From Methanoculleus sp. UBA208 (GTDB lineage: Archaea; Halobacteriota; Methanomicrobia; Methanomicrobiales; Methanoculleaceae): DNA of 40,530 bases. Both the position numbers and the translations under genes were made by a program. Below the pieces are notes generated by a model. The model made no database searches. It had not been told where the DNA came from and saw nothing but the letters and a program-made list of their open reading frames with translations. The DNA lies in contig NZ_DAFZ01000035.1 of the NCBI RefSeq assembly GCF_002498065.1, positions 525 through 41,054 on the forward strand. Direction: 5' to 3'. Each line of letters begins with the position of its first letter. The stretch's first letter is position 1. Shown here in pieces: positions 31,862 to 40,241 of this stretch.

Positions 31862-32125
31862 ATGGCAGAGGCATTGAAGGAGCATATCTATATCATCCCT
31901 CTCCGCGAGGTGAAGCGTGCACCCCGGTGGAAGCGGGGCAACACCGCCATCAAGGACATCAGGGCGTTTCTCGTGCGGCATATGAAGAGCGAAGACGTCA
32001 AGCTCGATAAGAGCATCAACGAGAAGGTCTGGGAGAACGGCAGTTCGAAGCCCCCGCGAAAGATTCGCGTCCGCGCGATGAAGTTCGAGGACGGGCAGGT
32101 CCAGGCCGAGCTCGCCGAGGAGTGA
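31862..32125 (+). CDS. rpl31e: Ribosomal protein L31e
   Basis: Large-subunit protein near the exit tunnel, 87 residues. The family pattern is complete: IYIIPLREVKRAPRWKRGN, AIKDIRAFLVRHMKSEDVKL and the closing PPRKIRVRAMKFEDGQVQAEL in part. It sits between L39e and eIF6 with gaps of four bases and one base. Confidence 0.97.
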   Translation: MAEALKEHIYIIPLREVKRAPRWKRGNTAIKDIRAFLVRHMKSEDVKLDKSINEKVWENGSSKPPRKIRVRAMKFEDGQVQAELAEE

Positions 32126-32126
32126 G

Positions 32127-32789
32127 ATGACAGGGACGATCGATCTCTCCGGCGATCCGAACATCGGTGTTTACGCCCGCGTATTTGAGGATATAGCGCT
32201 CGTGTACCCCGGAGCGCCCGAAGAGTTCACCGGGACCCTCGCACGGGAGCTCGATGTCGAGATCGTGAGCACCTATATTCAGGGCAGCAGCATCATCGGC
32301 TCGCTCGTTTCCGGAAACAGCCAGGGCCTGGTCGTCAGCGGCCTTGCCACCGACGAGGAACTGGCGGTCCTCAGTGAGTACCGCGACATCCTGCTGCTCG
32401 AGGGTGCCATGAACGCGGCGGGCAACGTGATCCTCGCAAACGACTACGTTGCTGCCGTCCATCCCGAGATGGAGATCGACGTCGCCGAAGAGATCGGGTC
32501 GTTCCTCTCTGTGCCGGTGGTCCGGCTAACGCTAGGCGGTATCAAGACCGTCGGCATGGCCGGGTCCGCGACGAACAAGGGTATTCTCGTCCACCCGAGA
32601 GCCAACGATACGGAGATCGCGAACCTCGAGCGGGTCGTCGACCTTCCGATCGGCCTCGGGTCGGTCAACATGGGAAGCGGTCTCGTGGGGTCCGGGCTCC
32701 TTGCAAACAGCAAGGGCTACATCGCAGGATCCGTTACGACCGGGTTTGAGCTGGGACGAATAGAGGAAGTCTTTGGGTTTTTGGAGTGA
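32127..32789 (+). CDS. eif6: Translation initiation factor 6 (ribosome anti-association factor)
   Basis: Binds the large subunit and keeps it from joining the small subunit too early. The 220 residues form the five-fold pseudo-symmetric pentein typical of eIF6: repeats such as DPNIGVYARVFEDIALV, IGSLVSGNSQGLVVSG and the closing SGLLANSKGYIAGS are visible. It lies between L31e and L18a, as in many euryarchaea. Confidence 0.97.
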   Translation: MTGTIDLSGDPNIGVYARVFEDIALVYPGAPEEFTGTLARELDVEIVSTYIQGSSIIGSLVSGNSQGLVVSGLATDEELAVLSEYRDILLLEGAMNAAGNVILANDYVAAVHPEMEIDVAEEIGSFLSVPVVRLTLGGIKTVGMAGSATNKGILVHPRANDTEIANLERVVDLPIGLGSVNMGSGLVGSGLLANSKGYIAGSVTTGFELGRIEEVFGFLE

Positions 32790-32796
32790 TACAGTC

Positions 32797-32988
32797 ATGG
32801 AGAACCAGACGTTTGAAGTTGTAGGCGCATGCAGGATCAACAACGAGTGGAAACCGTACCGTAAGGTAATCAGCGCCCCGAATGAGAACCAGGCAAAAGA
32901 GAGGACGTTTGCGGATATCGGAAGCAAACACCGCCTGAAGAGAAGTTATATCACCATCGAGTCGGTTAACGTAGTAGCTGGTGAATGA
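32797..32988 (+). CDS. rpl18a: Ribosomal protein L18a (LX)
   Basis: A short archaeal large-subunit protein, 63 residues from the ATG at 32797 (MENQTFEVVGACRIN). The family tail HRLKRSYITIESV is present. The in-frame stretch before this ATG lies in the eIF6 end and is not used; GGAGTGA lies upstream. Its stop falls within or next to the prefoldin start. Confidence 0.93.
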   Translation: MENQTFEVVGACRINNEWKPYRKVISAPNENQAKERTFADIGSKHRLKRSYITIESVNVVAGE

Positions 32989-32989
32989 C

Positions 32990-33439
32990 GTGAACCAGGC
33001 AGATCCTCGCGAGATACAGACCCTCCAGATGTACTTAAATGAGTACGGGCAGCAGATAGAACTCCTGACGCAGCAGCTCTCGATGATCGAGCAGCAGCGG
33101 CTTGAGGGCACCGCCGCCATCGAGACCCTCCGGGCCATCCAGGAGAACGCGGACGGCGCCGTTCTTCTCCCCATCGGGGGCGGCGCATATCTTCGGGTGA
33201 AGGTGCTCGATGCCGGTCATGTCCTGGTGAACATCGGGGCGGACGTCTCGGTTGAGAGGGCCAGCGCTGATGCGGTTGAGTATCTAGAGGATCGGATAAC
33301 CGAACTTGAGGCCGTGGCTAAGAAGGTTGCGGGTTCGGTCGAGCAGTTGCAGGGGCAGGCAACGGAGATCTCCCGGCGCCTCGAGGCGGCTTACCGGGGG
33401 GCCCGGCAGGCTCAGGCAGGCCAGGGCGGAAGTAAATAA
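32990..33439 (+). CDS. pfdA: Prefoldin subunit alpha
   Basis: Subunit of the hexameric prefoldin chaperone, which hands unfolded proteins to the thermosome. The 149-residue chain has two long coiled-coil helices (residues about 10-50 and 100-140) around a beta hairpin body (LLPIGGGAYLRVKVLD). GTG at 32990 is chosen because GGTGA lies five bases upstream; GTG at 32981 in the same frame is possible and would overlap L18a. Confidence 0.95.
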   Translation: MNQADPREIQTLQMYLNEYGQQIELLTQQLSMIEQQRLEGTAAIETLRAIQENADGAVLLPIGGGAYLRVKVLDAGHVLVNIGADVSVERASADAVEYLEDRITELEAVAKKVAGSVEQLQGQATEISRRLEAAYRGARQAQAGQGGSK

Positions 33440-34518
33440 TGTTTGATTCCTTAAAGAAAAAACTTCAGAATATCAGGACCAAATTCGCCTCGAATATCGA
33501 GGAGGCTGCCGGGGCCGAACCGGAGCCGCAGGTTGCACAACTGCCGGAGGGAGCGGAGGCTGCAGAGCCCGGCATCTCGGCCGAACCCCCGGTCCCCGGA
33601 GAGGCTCCGGAGAAAGAGCGGGAGAAGCCCACGCTCCTTAACAAGGTGAAGGTCCTCGTCCGGGAGCGGGAGGTCCTCCTCCGGGAGAAGGATATCGAGG
33701 AGCCGCTTTTTGAGCTCGAGATGGTGCTCCTCGAAAACGACGTCGCGCTCCCGGTCACGGACGAGATCATCGGCCGGATGCGGGAGGACCTCGTGGGCCG
33801 GCAGAGGAAGATCGGCTCCTCGGTCGACGATCTGGTCGTATCGACCCTGCGATCCGCGCTCTGCGGCGTGCTGGGCGACGGTCTCGATCTGGACGAATTC
33901 ATCGAGGGACATGAGCGGCCCGTGAAGATCCTCTTTACGGGCGTGAACGGGACCGGCAAGACGACGACGGTCGCAAAGGTCGGCAACTACCTCCAGAAGA
34001 ACGGGTTCTCGGTCGTGATCGGCGCAGGCGACACCTTCCGCGCGGGCGCGATCGAGCAGATCCGGACCCACGCCGACCGTCTCGGGATCAAGACGATCCA
34101 GCACCAGGCGGGCGCCGACCCCTCTGCGGTCCTCTTCGACGCCGTCCAGTACGCGAAGGCGCACGATATCGACGTCGTCCTCGCCGATACGGCCGGCCGG
34201 TTCCACAACCGGGCGAACCTCATGAACCAGCTCGAGAAGATCCGGCGGGTCATGAAGCCCGATCTCGTCGTCTACGTCGATGAGGCGGTGGCGGGCAACG
34301 ACGCGGTCATCCGGGCCGACGAGTTCAACAAGGCCGTCGGCACCGACGCGGTCGTCCTGACGAAGGCGGACATGGACCCGAAGGGGGGTGCGGCGATATC
34401 GGTTGCGCATACCGTCGGAAAACCGATCCTCTTCCTCGGGACCGGCCAGGGCTACGACGACATTGTGCCTTTCTCGCCGCGGGCCGTGGTCGACGAACTT
34501 CTGGGAGATGAATCCTGA
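33439..34518 (+). CDS. ftsY: Signal recognition particle receptor FtsY
   Basis: GTPase that docks the SRP-ribosome complex at the membrane. The 359-residue protein has an acidic, Glu/Pro-rich N-terminal A domain (about residues 25-65), the N domain, and the G domain with G1 GVNGTGKTTT, the DTFRAGA insertion motif, G3 DTAGR from residue 250, and G4 TKADMDPKGG. No membrane segment is present. It overlaps pfdA and srp54 by one base each, so both SRP GTPases are made together. Confidence 0.97.
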   Translation: MFDSLKKKLQNIRTKFASNIEEAAGAEPEPQVAQLPEGAEAAEPGISAEPPVPGEAPEKEREKPTLLNKVKVLVREREVLLREKDIEEPLFELEMVLLENDVALPVTDEIIGRMREDLVGRQRKIGSSVDDLVVSTLRSALCGVLGDGLDLDEFIEGHERPVKILFTGVNGTGKTTTVAKVGNYLQKNGFSVVIGAGDTFRAGAIEQIRTHADRLGIKTIQHQAGADPSAVLFDAVQYAKAHDIDVVLADTAGRFHNRANLMNQLEKIRRVMKPDLVVYVDEAVAGNDAVIRADEFNKAVGTDAVVLTKADMDPKGGAAISVAHTVGKPILFLGTGQGYDDIVPFSPRAVVDELLGDES

Positions 34519-35849
34519 TGCTCGATAACCTCGGCACGTCCTTAAAGGACGCCGTCAAGAAACTCGCCGGCAAGACGGTGATCGACCGGGCGGCGGTCGA
34601 CGAACTGGTGCGCGACCTGCAGCGGGCGCTCCTCTCCGCCGACGTCAACGTCAAACTCGTGATGCAACTCTCCCAGGCGATCAAGCAGCGCGCCCTTGAT
34701 GAGGAGCCCCCGAAAGGGATGGGTGTGCGGGAGCACGTCCTTCGCATCGTCTACCAGGAACTCGTCCGGCTGATGGGAACGCCGGGCGATGTGGCGCTCG
34801 GGCCCCAGACGATCCTGATGGCGGGGCTGCAGGGGAGCGGGAAGACCACGACGACGGCAAAACTCGCCCGCTACTTCCAGCGCAAAGGGCTGCGGGTCGG
34901 GGTGATCTGCGCCGATACGTTCCGGCCGGGCGCCTACGATCAACTGAAGACCCTCTGCGACCGGATCAGCGTCCCCTGTTTCGGGGATCCGAAGGAACCC
35001 GATGCACTCAAGATCGTCCGGGAAGGGCTGCCGAAATACCGCAAGCTCTACGAGGTCATCATCATCGATACCCAGGGGCGGCACGCCCTTGAGGAGAACC
35101 TGATCGAGGAGATCGTCAGCATCAACGAGATCTCGCACGCCGACCACCGGTGGCTCGTGATCGACGCGGCACTCGGCCAGCAGGCGAGCGAGCAGGCCCG
35201 CCGGTTCCACGAGGCGATCGGGATCGACGGCGTCCTGGTCACGAAGATGGACGGCACGGCGAAAGGCGGGGGCGCTCTCTCGGCGGTCTCGGAGACCCAG
35301 AGCGGCATCGTCTTCATCGGGAGCGGCGAGACGATCGAGGACCTCGAGCGGTTCGACCCGGACGGGTTCATCTCCCGGCTGCTCGGGATGGGCGACTTGA
35401 AAGCCCTCGTCGAGCGGGCGGAGGAGGCGGTCTCGGGCGAGGAGCTCGACGTCAACGCCATGCTCAAGGGCAAGTTCACGCTCCGGGACATGTACAAGCA
35501 GCTCGAGGCGTTGAACAAGATGGGGCCCTTGAAGCAGATCATGAGCATGCTCCCCCTTGGCGGCATGCAGATCCCGGACGACGCCTACGACATCACCAGC
35601 ACCAAGATGCAGCGCTACAAGGTGATCATGGACTCGATGACGCCCCCGGAACTCGACGACCCGTCGATGATCGGGAGCTCCCGGATCCAGCGCATCGCCC
35701 GGGGTGCCGGGGTGACGCCCGACGACGTCCGCGACCTCATCAAGTACTACAAGATCATGCAGCGTGCCTTGAAGGGCATGCGGGGCATGGGCGGCGGCAA
35801 GTTCAACATGCAGCGCATGATGAAGAAGTTCGGCGGACCCAGTAGATGA
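34518..35849 (+). CDS. srp54: Signal recognition particle 54 kDa protein
   Basis: Signal-sequence-binding GTPase of the SRP. The 443-residue chain has the N domain, G domain (G1 GLQGSGKTTTTAKLA, DTFRPGA, G4 TKMDGTAKGGG) and the Met-rich M domain (from about residue 325: LPLGGMQIPDDAY, ending MQRMMKKFGG). An oddity is G3, which reads DTQGRH from Asp184, where DTAGRH is usual. It overlaps the ftsY stop by one base and the trmY start by four bases. Confidence 0.97.
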   Translation: MLDNLGTSLKDAVKKLAGKTVIDRAAVDELVRDLQRALLSADVNVKLVMQLSQAIKQRALDEEPPKGMGVREHVLRIVYQELVRLMGTPGDVALGPQTILMAGLQGSGKTTTTAKLARYFQRKGLRVGVICADTFRPGAYDQLKTLCDRISVPCFGDPKEPDALKIVREGLPKYRKLYEVIIIDTQGRHALEENLIEEIVSINEISHADHRWLVIDAALGQQASEQARRFHEAIGIDGVLVTKMDGTAKGGGALSAVSETQSGIVFIGSGETIEDLERFDPDGFISRLLGMGDLKALVERAEEAVSGEELDVNAMLKGKFTLRDMYKQLEALNKMGPLKQIMSMLPLGGMQIPDDAYDITSTKMQRYKVIMDSMTPPELDDPSMIGSSRIQRIARGAGVTPDDVRDLIKYYKIMQRALKGMRGMGGGKFNMQRMMKKFGGPSR

Positions 35850-36415
35850 AACGGTTTGCCGTCGTGGGCCATCTTGCCGTAACGAACGGCACCTTCAGCC
35901 TCAACGATCTGCCCGGCAGCGGCGGGAGGATGGACGTCCTCTGCCGCTGCATCAACTCCTCGTTCTTCCTCTCTCACGATCTGCGGCGCGACGTCGAGTG
36001 TTACCTCATCCTCTGCGGGGAGCCCGGGCCGGAGAAGACCGTCCTCTTCCGCGGTAGCGTTGTCCGCTACCTCTCGCCGGACGAGCGGAGCAGCGCCGCC
36101 CTGATCAAGAAGGCGCTCTCGATCCCCTGCGGGGACGAGTTCCGGGAGTCGACGCCGGGCGTTTACGTCCGCCGCGGCGGGCTTTCACGGCTGCTTGCCG
36201 AGATCCCGTTTGCGGTCCTCGACGAAGAGGGGGAGGACGTCAGGACCGTTCAGACGCTCCCGGAGTCGTACCTCCTCTCGGATCACCATAACTTCACCCC
36301 CGAGGAGCAGGACCTGATGGCGGGCTGCCCCCGCTACTCGGTGGGGCCGCGGTCGCTGCACGCCGATCACACGATCACCGTCCTCTTAAACGAGATGGAC
36401 CGGAGGGAATCCTGA
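35846..36415 (+). CDS. trmY: tRNA (pseudouridine(54)-N1)-methyltransferase
   Basis: SPOUT-family methyltransferase that methylates N1 of pseudouridine 54 in archaeal tRNA. The 189 residues match TrmY: FSLNDLPGSGGRMDVLCRC near the start and the knotted C-terminal region (FTPEEQDLMAGCPRYSVGP). It is directly followed (one-base overlap) by pus10, whose product makes the pseudouridine it acts on. Confidence 0.95.
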   Translation: MKRFAVVGHLAVTNGTFSLNDLPGSGGRMDVLCRCINSSFFLSHDLRRDVECYLILCGEPGPEKTVLFRGSVVRYLSPDERSSAALIKKALSIPCGDEFRESTPGVYVRRGGLSRLLAEIPFAVLDEEGEDVRTVQTLPESYLLSDHHNFTPEEQDLMAGCPRYSVGPRSLHADHTITVLLNEMDRRES

Positions 36416-37653
36416 TGGATATCATACAAGAGGTAGAAGCAATTCTTGGATACGGCGATACCTGCAACCACTGCCTCGGGCGGTTCTTCGGCAAGCGCTC
36501 ATTTTCGCTGACGAACGAGGAGCGGGGCAGGGCGCTCCGGATCGCGCACGAACTTGCGGCAAACGAGCCGCACCGCGAACCGGACCCGGAGTCCTGCTGG
36601 ATATGCGGCGGCGAGCTCTCCCGCACCGAAGACTGGGCGGAAAGAGTCGTCGAAGCAGTGGACGGCATCGAGTTCGAGACCTTCCTTATCGGGACGAAGG
36701 TGCCGCCGCTTGTCACGGAGAGCGAGGAGATGGTCTGGAGCGACCTCTCCCTCCGCGACCCCGAACCGCTGAAGGCCGAGATGAACCGGGAAGTGGGCAA
36801 AGCCGTCTCGTCTCTCTCCGGGAAGATGGCCGACCTCAAGAAGCCCGACGTCGTGGCGATCCTCGATCTTGCCGAGGGCGCCGTCGAGGTGCAGGTGAAC
36901 CCCGTCTTCTTCTCCGGCCGGTACCTGAAGTACGAGCGCGGCATCCCCCAGACCCACTGGGACTGCCGGGCGTGCCGGGGCGCGGGGTGCGAGAAGTGCG
37001 ACTTCACCGGCAAGCAGTATGCCGACTCCGTCGAGGAACTGATCGGCCGGCCGGCGATCGAGGCCTTCGACGCAGCAAACGCCGTCCTGCACGGTGCCGG
37101 CCGGGAGGACATCGACGCCCGGATGCTCGGGTCGGGCCGCCCCTTCGTAATGGAGATTGAGGCGCCCCGGAAACGGTCGGTGGACCTTGCTCAACTCGAG
37201 GAGGAGATCAACCGGACCGCCGCCGGCCGGGTGGAGGTTCATCTCGCCGGACGGGCGGATCGGAAGATGGTGCAAAGCCTTAAATCCGACAAAGCGCATA
37301 AAAAATACAGGATCCTGGTCGAGATCGACGGTTCTGTAACGCCAGATGAGTTCAGGGCGGCCCTCGATCAGTTAAAAGGTGTAACGATACGACAGCGCAC
37401 CCCTCTGCGGGTGTCACACCGACGGGCAGATAAAGTTCGGGAACGGCAGGTCCTCGATATCGGGTGTACGGGCGAAGAAGACGGCAGATACTGGGTCGAA
37501 GTCGTCGGCGAAGCGGGCCTCTACATCAAAGAACTGATATCGGGTGACAACGGCAGAACCCAGCCCAGCCTTGCCCTGATCCTGGGGCGCACCGCAAGTG
37601 TTGTCAGCCTCGATGTGGTGCTGGTCAAAACAGCTAACGAGTATGGTGAGTAA
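36415..37653 (+). CDS. pus10: tRNA pseudouridine(54/55) synthase Pus10
   Basis: Makes pseudouridine at positions 54 and 55 of archaeal tRNA. The 412-residue protein has the N-terminal zinc/THUMP region (CNHCLGRFFGKR, CWICGG) and a second cysteine set (CRACRGAGCEKCDF, about residues 183-197). The catalytic Asp lies in the C-terminal pseudouridine synthase domain, probably AREDIDARMLGSGRPF, with the closing ELISGDNGRTQPS motif. It overlaps trmY by one base and precedes L21e by two. Confidence 0.95.
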   Translation: MDIIQEVEAILGYGDTCNHCLGRFFGKRSFSLTNEERGRALRIAHELAANEPHREPDPESCWICGGELSRTEDWAERVVEAVDGIEFETFLIGTKVPPLVTESEEMVWSDLSLRDPEPLKAEMNREVGKAVSSLSGKMADLKKPDVVAILDLAEGAVEVQVNPVFFSGRYLKYERGIPQTHWDCRACRGAGCEKCDFTGKQYADSVEELIGRPAIEAFDAANAVLHGAGREDIDARMLGSGRPFVMEIEAPRKRSVDLAQLEEEINRTAAGRVEVHLAGRADRKMVQSLKSDKAHKKYRILVEIDGSVTPDEFRAALDQLKGVTIRQRTPLRVSHRRADKVRERQVLDIGCTGEEDGRYWVEVVGEAGLYIKELISGDNGRTQPSLALILGRTASVVSLDVVLVKTANEYGE

Positions 37654-37655
37654 TC

Positions 37656-37949
37656 ATGGCACATCACAATGGACCACGCAAGAAGACGCGGTATAAGTTC
37701 AAGAAGGACCTCAGAAAACGCGGTATCCCCCCGGTCACCTCGGTGATTCAGAACTTCGAGATCGGGCAGCGGGTACACGTCGTGGTCGAGCCGAGTGTCC
37801 AGAAGGGCATGCCCCACCAGAGATTCCACGGGAAGACCGGCACGGTCATCGGGCAGCGCGGACGCGCATGGGTGCTCGAAGTCCGGGATGGAGAGACGGT
37901 AAAACAGGTGATTGCGAGACCGCAACATCTAAAAGCGCAGAAGATATAA
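37656..37949 (+). CDS. rpl21e: Ribosomal protein L21e
   Basis: A 97-residue basic large-subunit protein with an SH3-like barrel. The N-terminal GPRKKTRYKFKKDLRKRG and the segments GQRVHVVVEPSVQKGMPHQR and FHGKTGTVIGQRGRAW fit the family. It starts two bases after pus10. Confidence 0.97.
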   Translation: MAHHNGPRKKTRYKFKKDLRKRGIPPVTSVIQNFEIGQRVHVVVEPSVQKGMPHQRFHGKTGTVIGQRGRAWVLEVRDGETVKQVIARPQHLKAQKI

Positions 37950-37970
37950 CCCTCAGCAGTAGTGATTGGC

Positions 37971-38321
37971 ATGAAAGTAAAACGAATCGTGAGCGAAGAG
38001 CGGATGCTGCTTCCCGAGCTGCGTGATACCCTCCTCTCCGTGGAGGCAGCCCGGCTCGAGTCAGGAGAGGAGATGTCCTACGAGCTTCGTAAGAGTATCG
38101 AGCATGCCAATCATCTTTCAAAGACATCTTCCGAGAGGGCCCACGACCTCGTCGACGAGCTCGTGAAACTCGAGAAGATGAAGGAAGAGATCGCTTATCG
38201 CATCGCGAACCTTATGCCGCGGACCCGGGACGAACTGCGGGCCATCTACGCCAAAGAACGGTTCAATCTTACGACGGAAGAGCTGGACGCGATACTCGAC
38301 CTGGTAATGACCCACTTCTGA
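37971..38321 (+). CDS. rpoF: DNA-directed RNA polymerase subunit F (Rpb4 homologue)
   Basis: Subunit F pairs with subunit E to form the RNA polymerase stalk. The 116-residue helical protein has the family's N-terminal tip (KVKRIVSEERMLLPELRD) and the HRDC-like C-terminal helices (MPRTRDELRAIYAKERFNL). ATG at 37971 with GTGAT five bases upstream is preferred to the GTG at 37962. It sits between L21e and DUF655, as in other euryarchaea. Confidence 0.93.
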   Translation: MKVKRIVSEERMLLPELRDTLLSVEAARLESGEEMSYELRKSIEHANHLSKTSSERAHDLVDELVKLEKMKEEIAYRIANLMPRTRDELRAIYAKERFNLTTEELDAILDLVMTHF

Positions 38322-38338
38322 TTGAAGGGGTGGTGCCG

Positions 38339-38902
38339 ATGAAGACCGAAAGGAAAGAGGAGAACGCTGTAGTTATCGATGTCCTCCCTATGGGATACGC
38401 TAGCGACCAGCGTCCTACCTACAAGCGCGAACCAGTTGTCCAGGCGGTCGGGGTGGACCAGTTCAAACTGCTCGAGCTCGTCCCGAAACCGGGTGCGGAT
38501 ATCCAGATCTACGACCGCGTCTATATCGGCGATGCGGAGCGGGAGAAGATCGAGCGTGTCAAGCGGCGGATCGGCTACGAAGACCTGACGGCCACGGCGA
38601 AGCTCGAACTGCCGTTCGTGGTCGAGCAGATCGTCCGCGAGAACGAGCCGCGGTTCGTCGATTTCTTCAATAAGTCTGTCCCCATCACGCCGAAGTTCCA
38701 TATGCTGCACCTGCTCCCCGGCATCGGGAAGAAGCTGTTGTGGGAGATCATCGAGCAGCGCGGGAAGAAGCCGTTCGAGAGTTTCGCCGACATCTCCGGG
38801 CGGATCAAGTCGCTCCCGCACCCGGACAGGATGATCGTCAACCGGATCCTGCACGAGATCGAGGATCCGGACGAGAAGTATCACGTCTTCACATCGAGAT
38901 GA
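38339..38902 (+). CDS. DUF655 protein with helix-hairpin-helix
   Basis: The 187-residue archaeal protein belongs to DUF655. It has an S1/OB-like N-terminal half (VVIDVLPMGYASDQRP, IQIYDRVYIG) and a C-terminal helix-hairpin-helix (HMLHLLPGIGKKLLWEIIEQ) that suggests nucleic-acid binding. Its fixed place between rpoF and ksgA points to RNA or ribosome work; no reaction is known to me. ATG at 38339 has GGTGG upstream; a GTG at 38330 is an alternative. It overlaps rsmA by four bases. Confidence 0.9.
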   Translation: MKTERKEENAVVIDVLPMGYASDQRPTYKREPVVQAVGVDQFKLLELVPKPGADIQIYDRVYIGDAEREKIERVKRRIGYEDLTATAKLELPFVVEQIVRENEPRFVDFFNKSVPITPKFHMLHLLPGIGKKLLWEIIEQRGKKPFESFADISGRIKSLPHPDRMIVNRILHEIEDPDEKYHVFTSR

Positions 38903-39672
38903 GTGCTTCGAAGGATCAGCACTTTCTCGTCGACAAAAGGGCCGTCGAGAAGATTGCTGGTTTTGTCGATGTCTCCGGCAGGAGGGTGCTCGAGATCGGG
39001 CCCGGCAAAGGGATCCTCACCCGCGCCCTTCTTGACAGGGGTGCGAACGTAATTGCGGTAGAGATCGATCCGGCTCTCGTGGAGGAGATCGAGATCGCCT
39101 TTGCCGACGAGATCGAGGAGGGCCGTCTCGAGATCATCAGGGGCGACGCAAAGAGGGTGGATATCCCGCCGTTCGATATCGTCGTCGCGAACCTTCCCTA
39201 TTCTGTCTCTTCGAAGTTAACGTTCCGGCTGCTTTCGATCGGGTTTGAGGTTGCGGTCCTGATGTACCAGAAGGAGTTTGCCCAGCGGATGATCGCGCCG
39301 CCGGGAACGCCGAACGTCGGGCGGCTCTCGGTGATGGTGCAGACCTATGCTTCCGTAAAGCCGCTGCTTGATCTCTCGCCTTCCTCCTTCCGCCCGAAAC
39401 CTCAGGTCCGCTCCTGGGTGGTCCGGATCACGCCGCACGAACCGCCGTACCCGATCGCGGACCGGGAGGTCTACGCCGATGTCGTCCGGGTGCTCTTCTC
39501 CCACCGGCGAAAGACCGTCCGGAAGGGCCTGCGGAGCGGTAAGGACACATTTCCCGCCGAGGCGATCGAGCGGACGATCGCGGATCTCCCCGACGACCTC
39601 CTGCAGCGCCGGCCCGAGGACCTGACGCTCGAGGAGTTCGCGCTGATCGCGAACAAAATGAGCGGGTGCTGA
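38899..39672 (+). CDS. rsmA: 16S rRNA dimethyladenosine transferase (KsgA/Dim1)
   Basis: Dimethylates two adjacent adenosines near the 3' end of 16S rRNA during small-subunit assembly. The 257-residue enzyme has the SAM-binding EIGPGKGILTRAL, the acidic EIDP, and the catalytic NLPYSVSSKL. The C-terminal domain is complete (FSHRRKTVRKGL). The ATG at 38899 overlaps the DUF655 stop; upstream extension in this frame would run inside DUF655. Confidence 0.96.
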   Translation: MSASKDQHFLVDKRAVEKIAGFVDVSGRRVLEIGPGKGILTRALLDRGANVIAVEIDPALVEEIEIAFADEIEEGRLEIIRGDAKRVDIPPFDIVVANLPYSVSSKLTFRLLSIGFEVAVLMYQKEFAQRMIAPPGTPNVGRLSVMVQTYASVKPLLDLSPSSFRPKPQVRSWVVRITPHEPPYPIADREVYADVVRVLFSHRRKTVRKGLRSGKDTFPAEAIERTIADLPDDLLQRRPEDLTLEEFALIANKMSGC

Positions 39673-39674
39673 GG

Positions 39675-40241
39675 ATGCTCCCCGACCAGGTCTATTCTCC
39701 TGCCGAGGACTCGTTTCTCCTCCTCCGGGCAGCACTCCGCGAGGTCCGTCCGGCCGACCGGGTGCTCGAGGTCGGGACCGGGAGCGGCTGCGTCGCGGCC
39801 GGACTTCTTGGTCGGGCGGCGGCGGTGGTCGCGACCGACATCAACCCCCACGCGGTGGAGTGCGCCCGCGCCCGCGGGGTGGAAGCGGTCCGGACGGACC
39901 TCTTCGCGGGGCTCTGCGGCCCCTTCGACCTCATCCTCTTCAACCCGCCCTACCTCCCGACCGCCCCCGGGGAGCGGATCGACGACTGGCTGGAATACGC
40001 CCTCGACGGCGGCCCGACGGGGCGGGCAACGATCGGGCGGTTCGTCGCCGACGCCGGCCGGGTGCTCTCGCCCTTCGGGCGGGTTCTGCTCCTCGTCTCG
40101 TCGCTGACCGACCCGGGCGCAGTCCGGGAGATCTTCGCCCGCGAGGGGTTCATCTCGTTCGTCGTCGACGAGGAGGCGCTCGAGGGGGAGAGGCTCTACG
40201 TTCTGCGGGCGATGCGGGACCTCTGCCGGATGGGGGCGTGA
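39675..40241 (+). CDS. Mtq2/HemK2-like protein or rRNA methyltransferase
   Basis: A 188-residue SAM-dependent methyltransferase of the HemK2/Mtq2 type, which in eukaryotes methylates the glutamine of the GGQ loop of release factor eRF1. The opening YSPAEDSFLLLRAAL, the SAM site LEVGTGSGCVAAGL and the catalytic NPPYLPTAPGE, typical of glutamine N5 methyltransferases, are visible. Archaeal aRF1 is the probable target by homology (inference). ATG at 39675 with GGGTG upstream is preferred over GTG 39666. It is the last gene of the cluster. Confidence 0.92.
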   Translation: MLPDQVYSPAEDSFLLLRAALREVRPADRVLEVGTGSGCVAAGLLGRAAAVVATDINPHAVECARARGVEAVRTDLFAGLCGPFDLILFNPPYLPTAPGERIDDWLEYALDGGPTGRATIGRFVADAGRVLSPFGRVLLLVSSLTDPGAVREIFAREGFISFVVDEEALEGERLYVLRAMRDLCRMGA

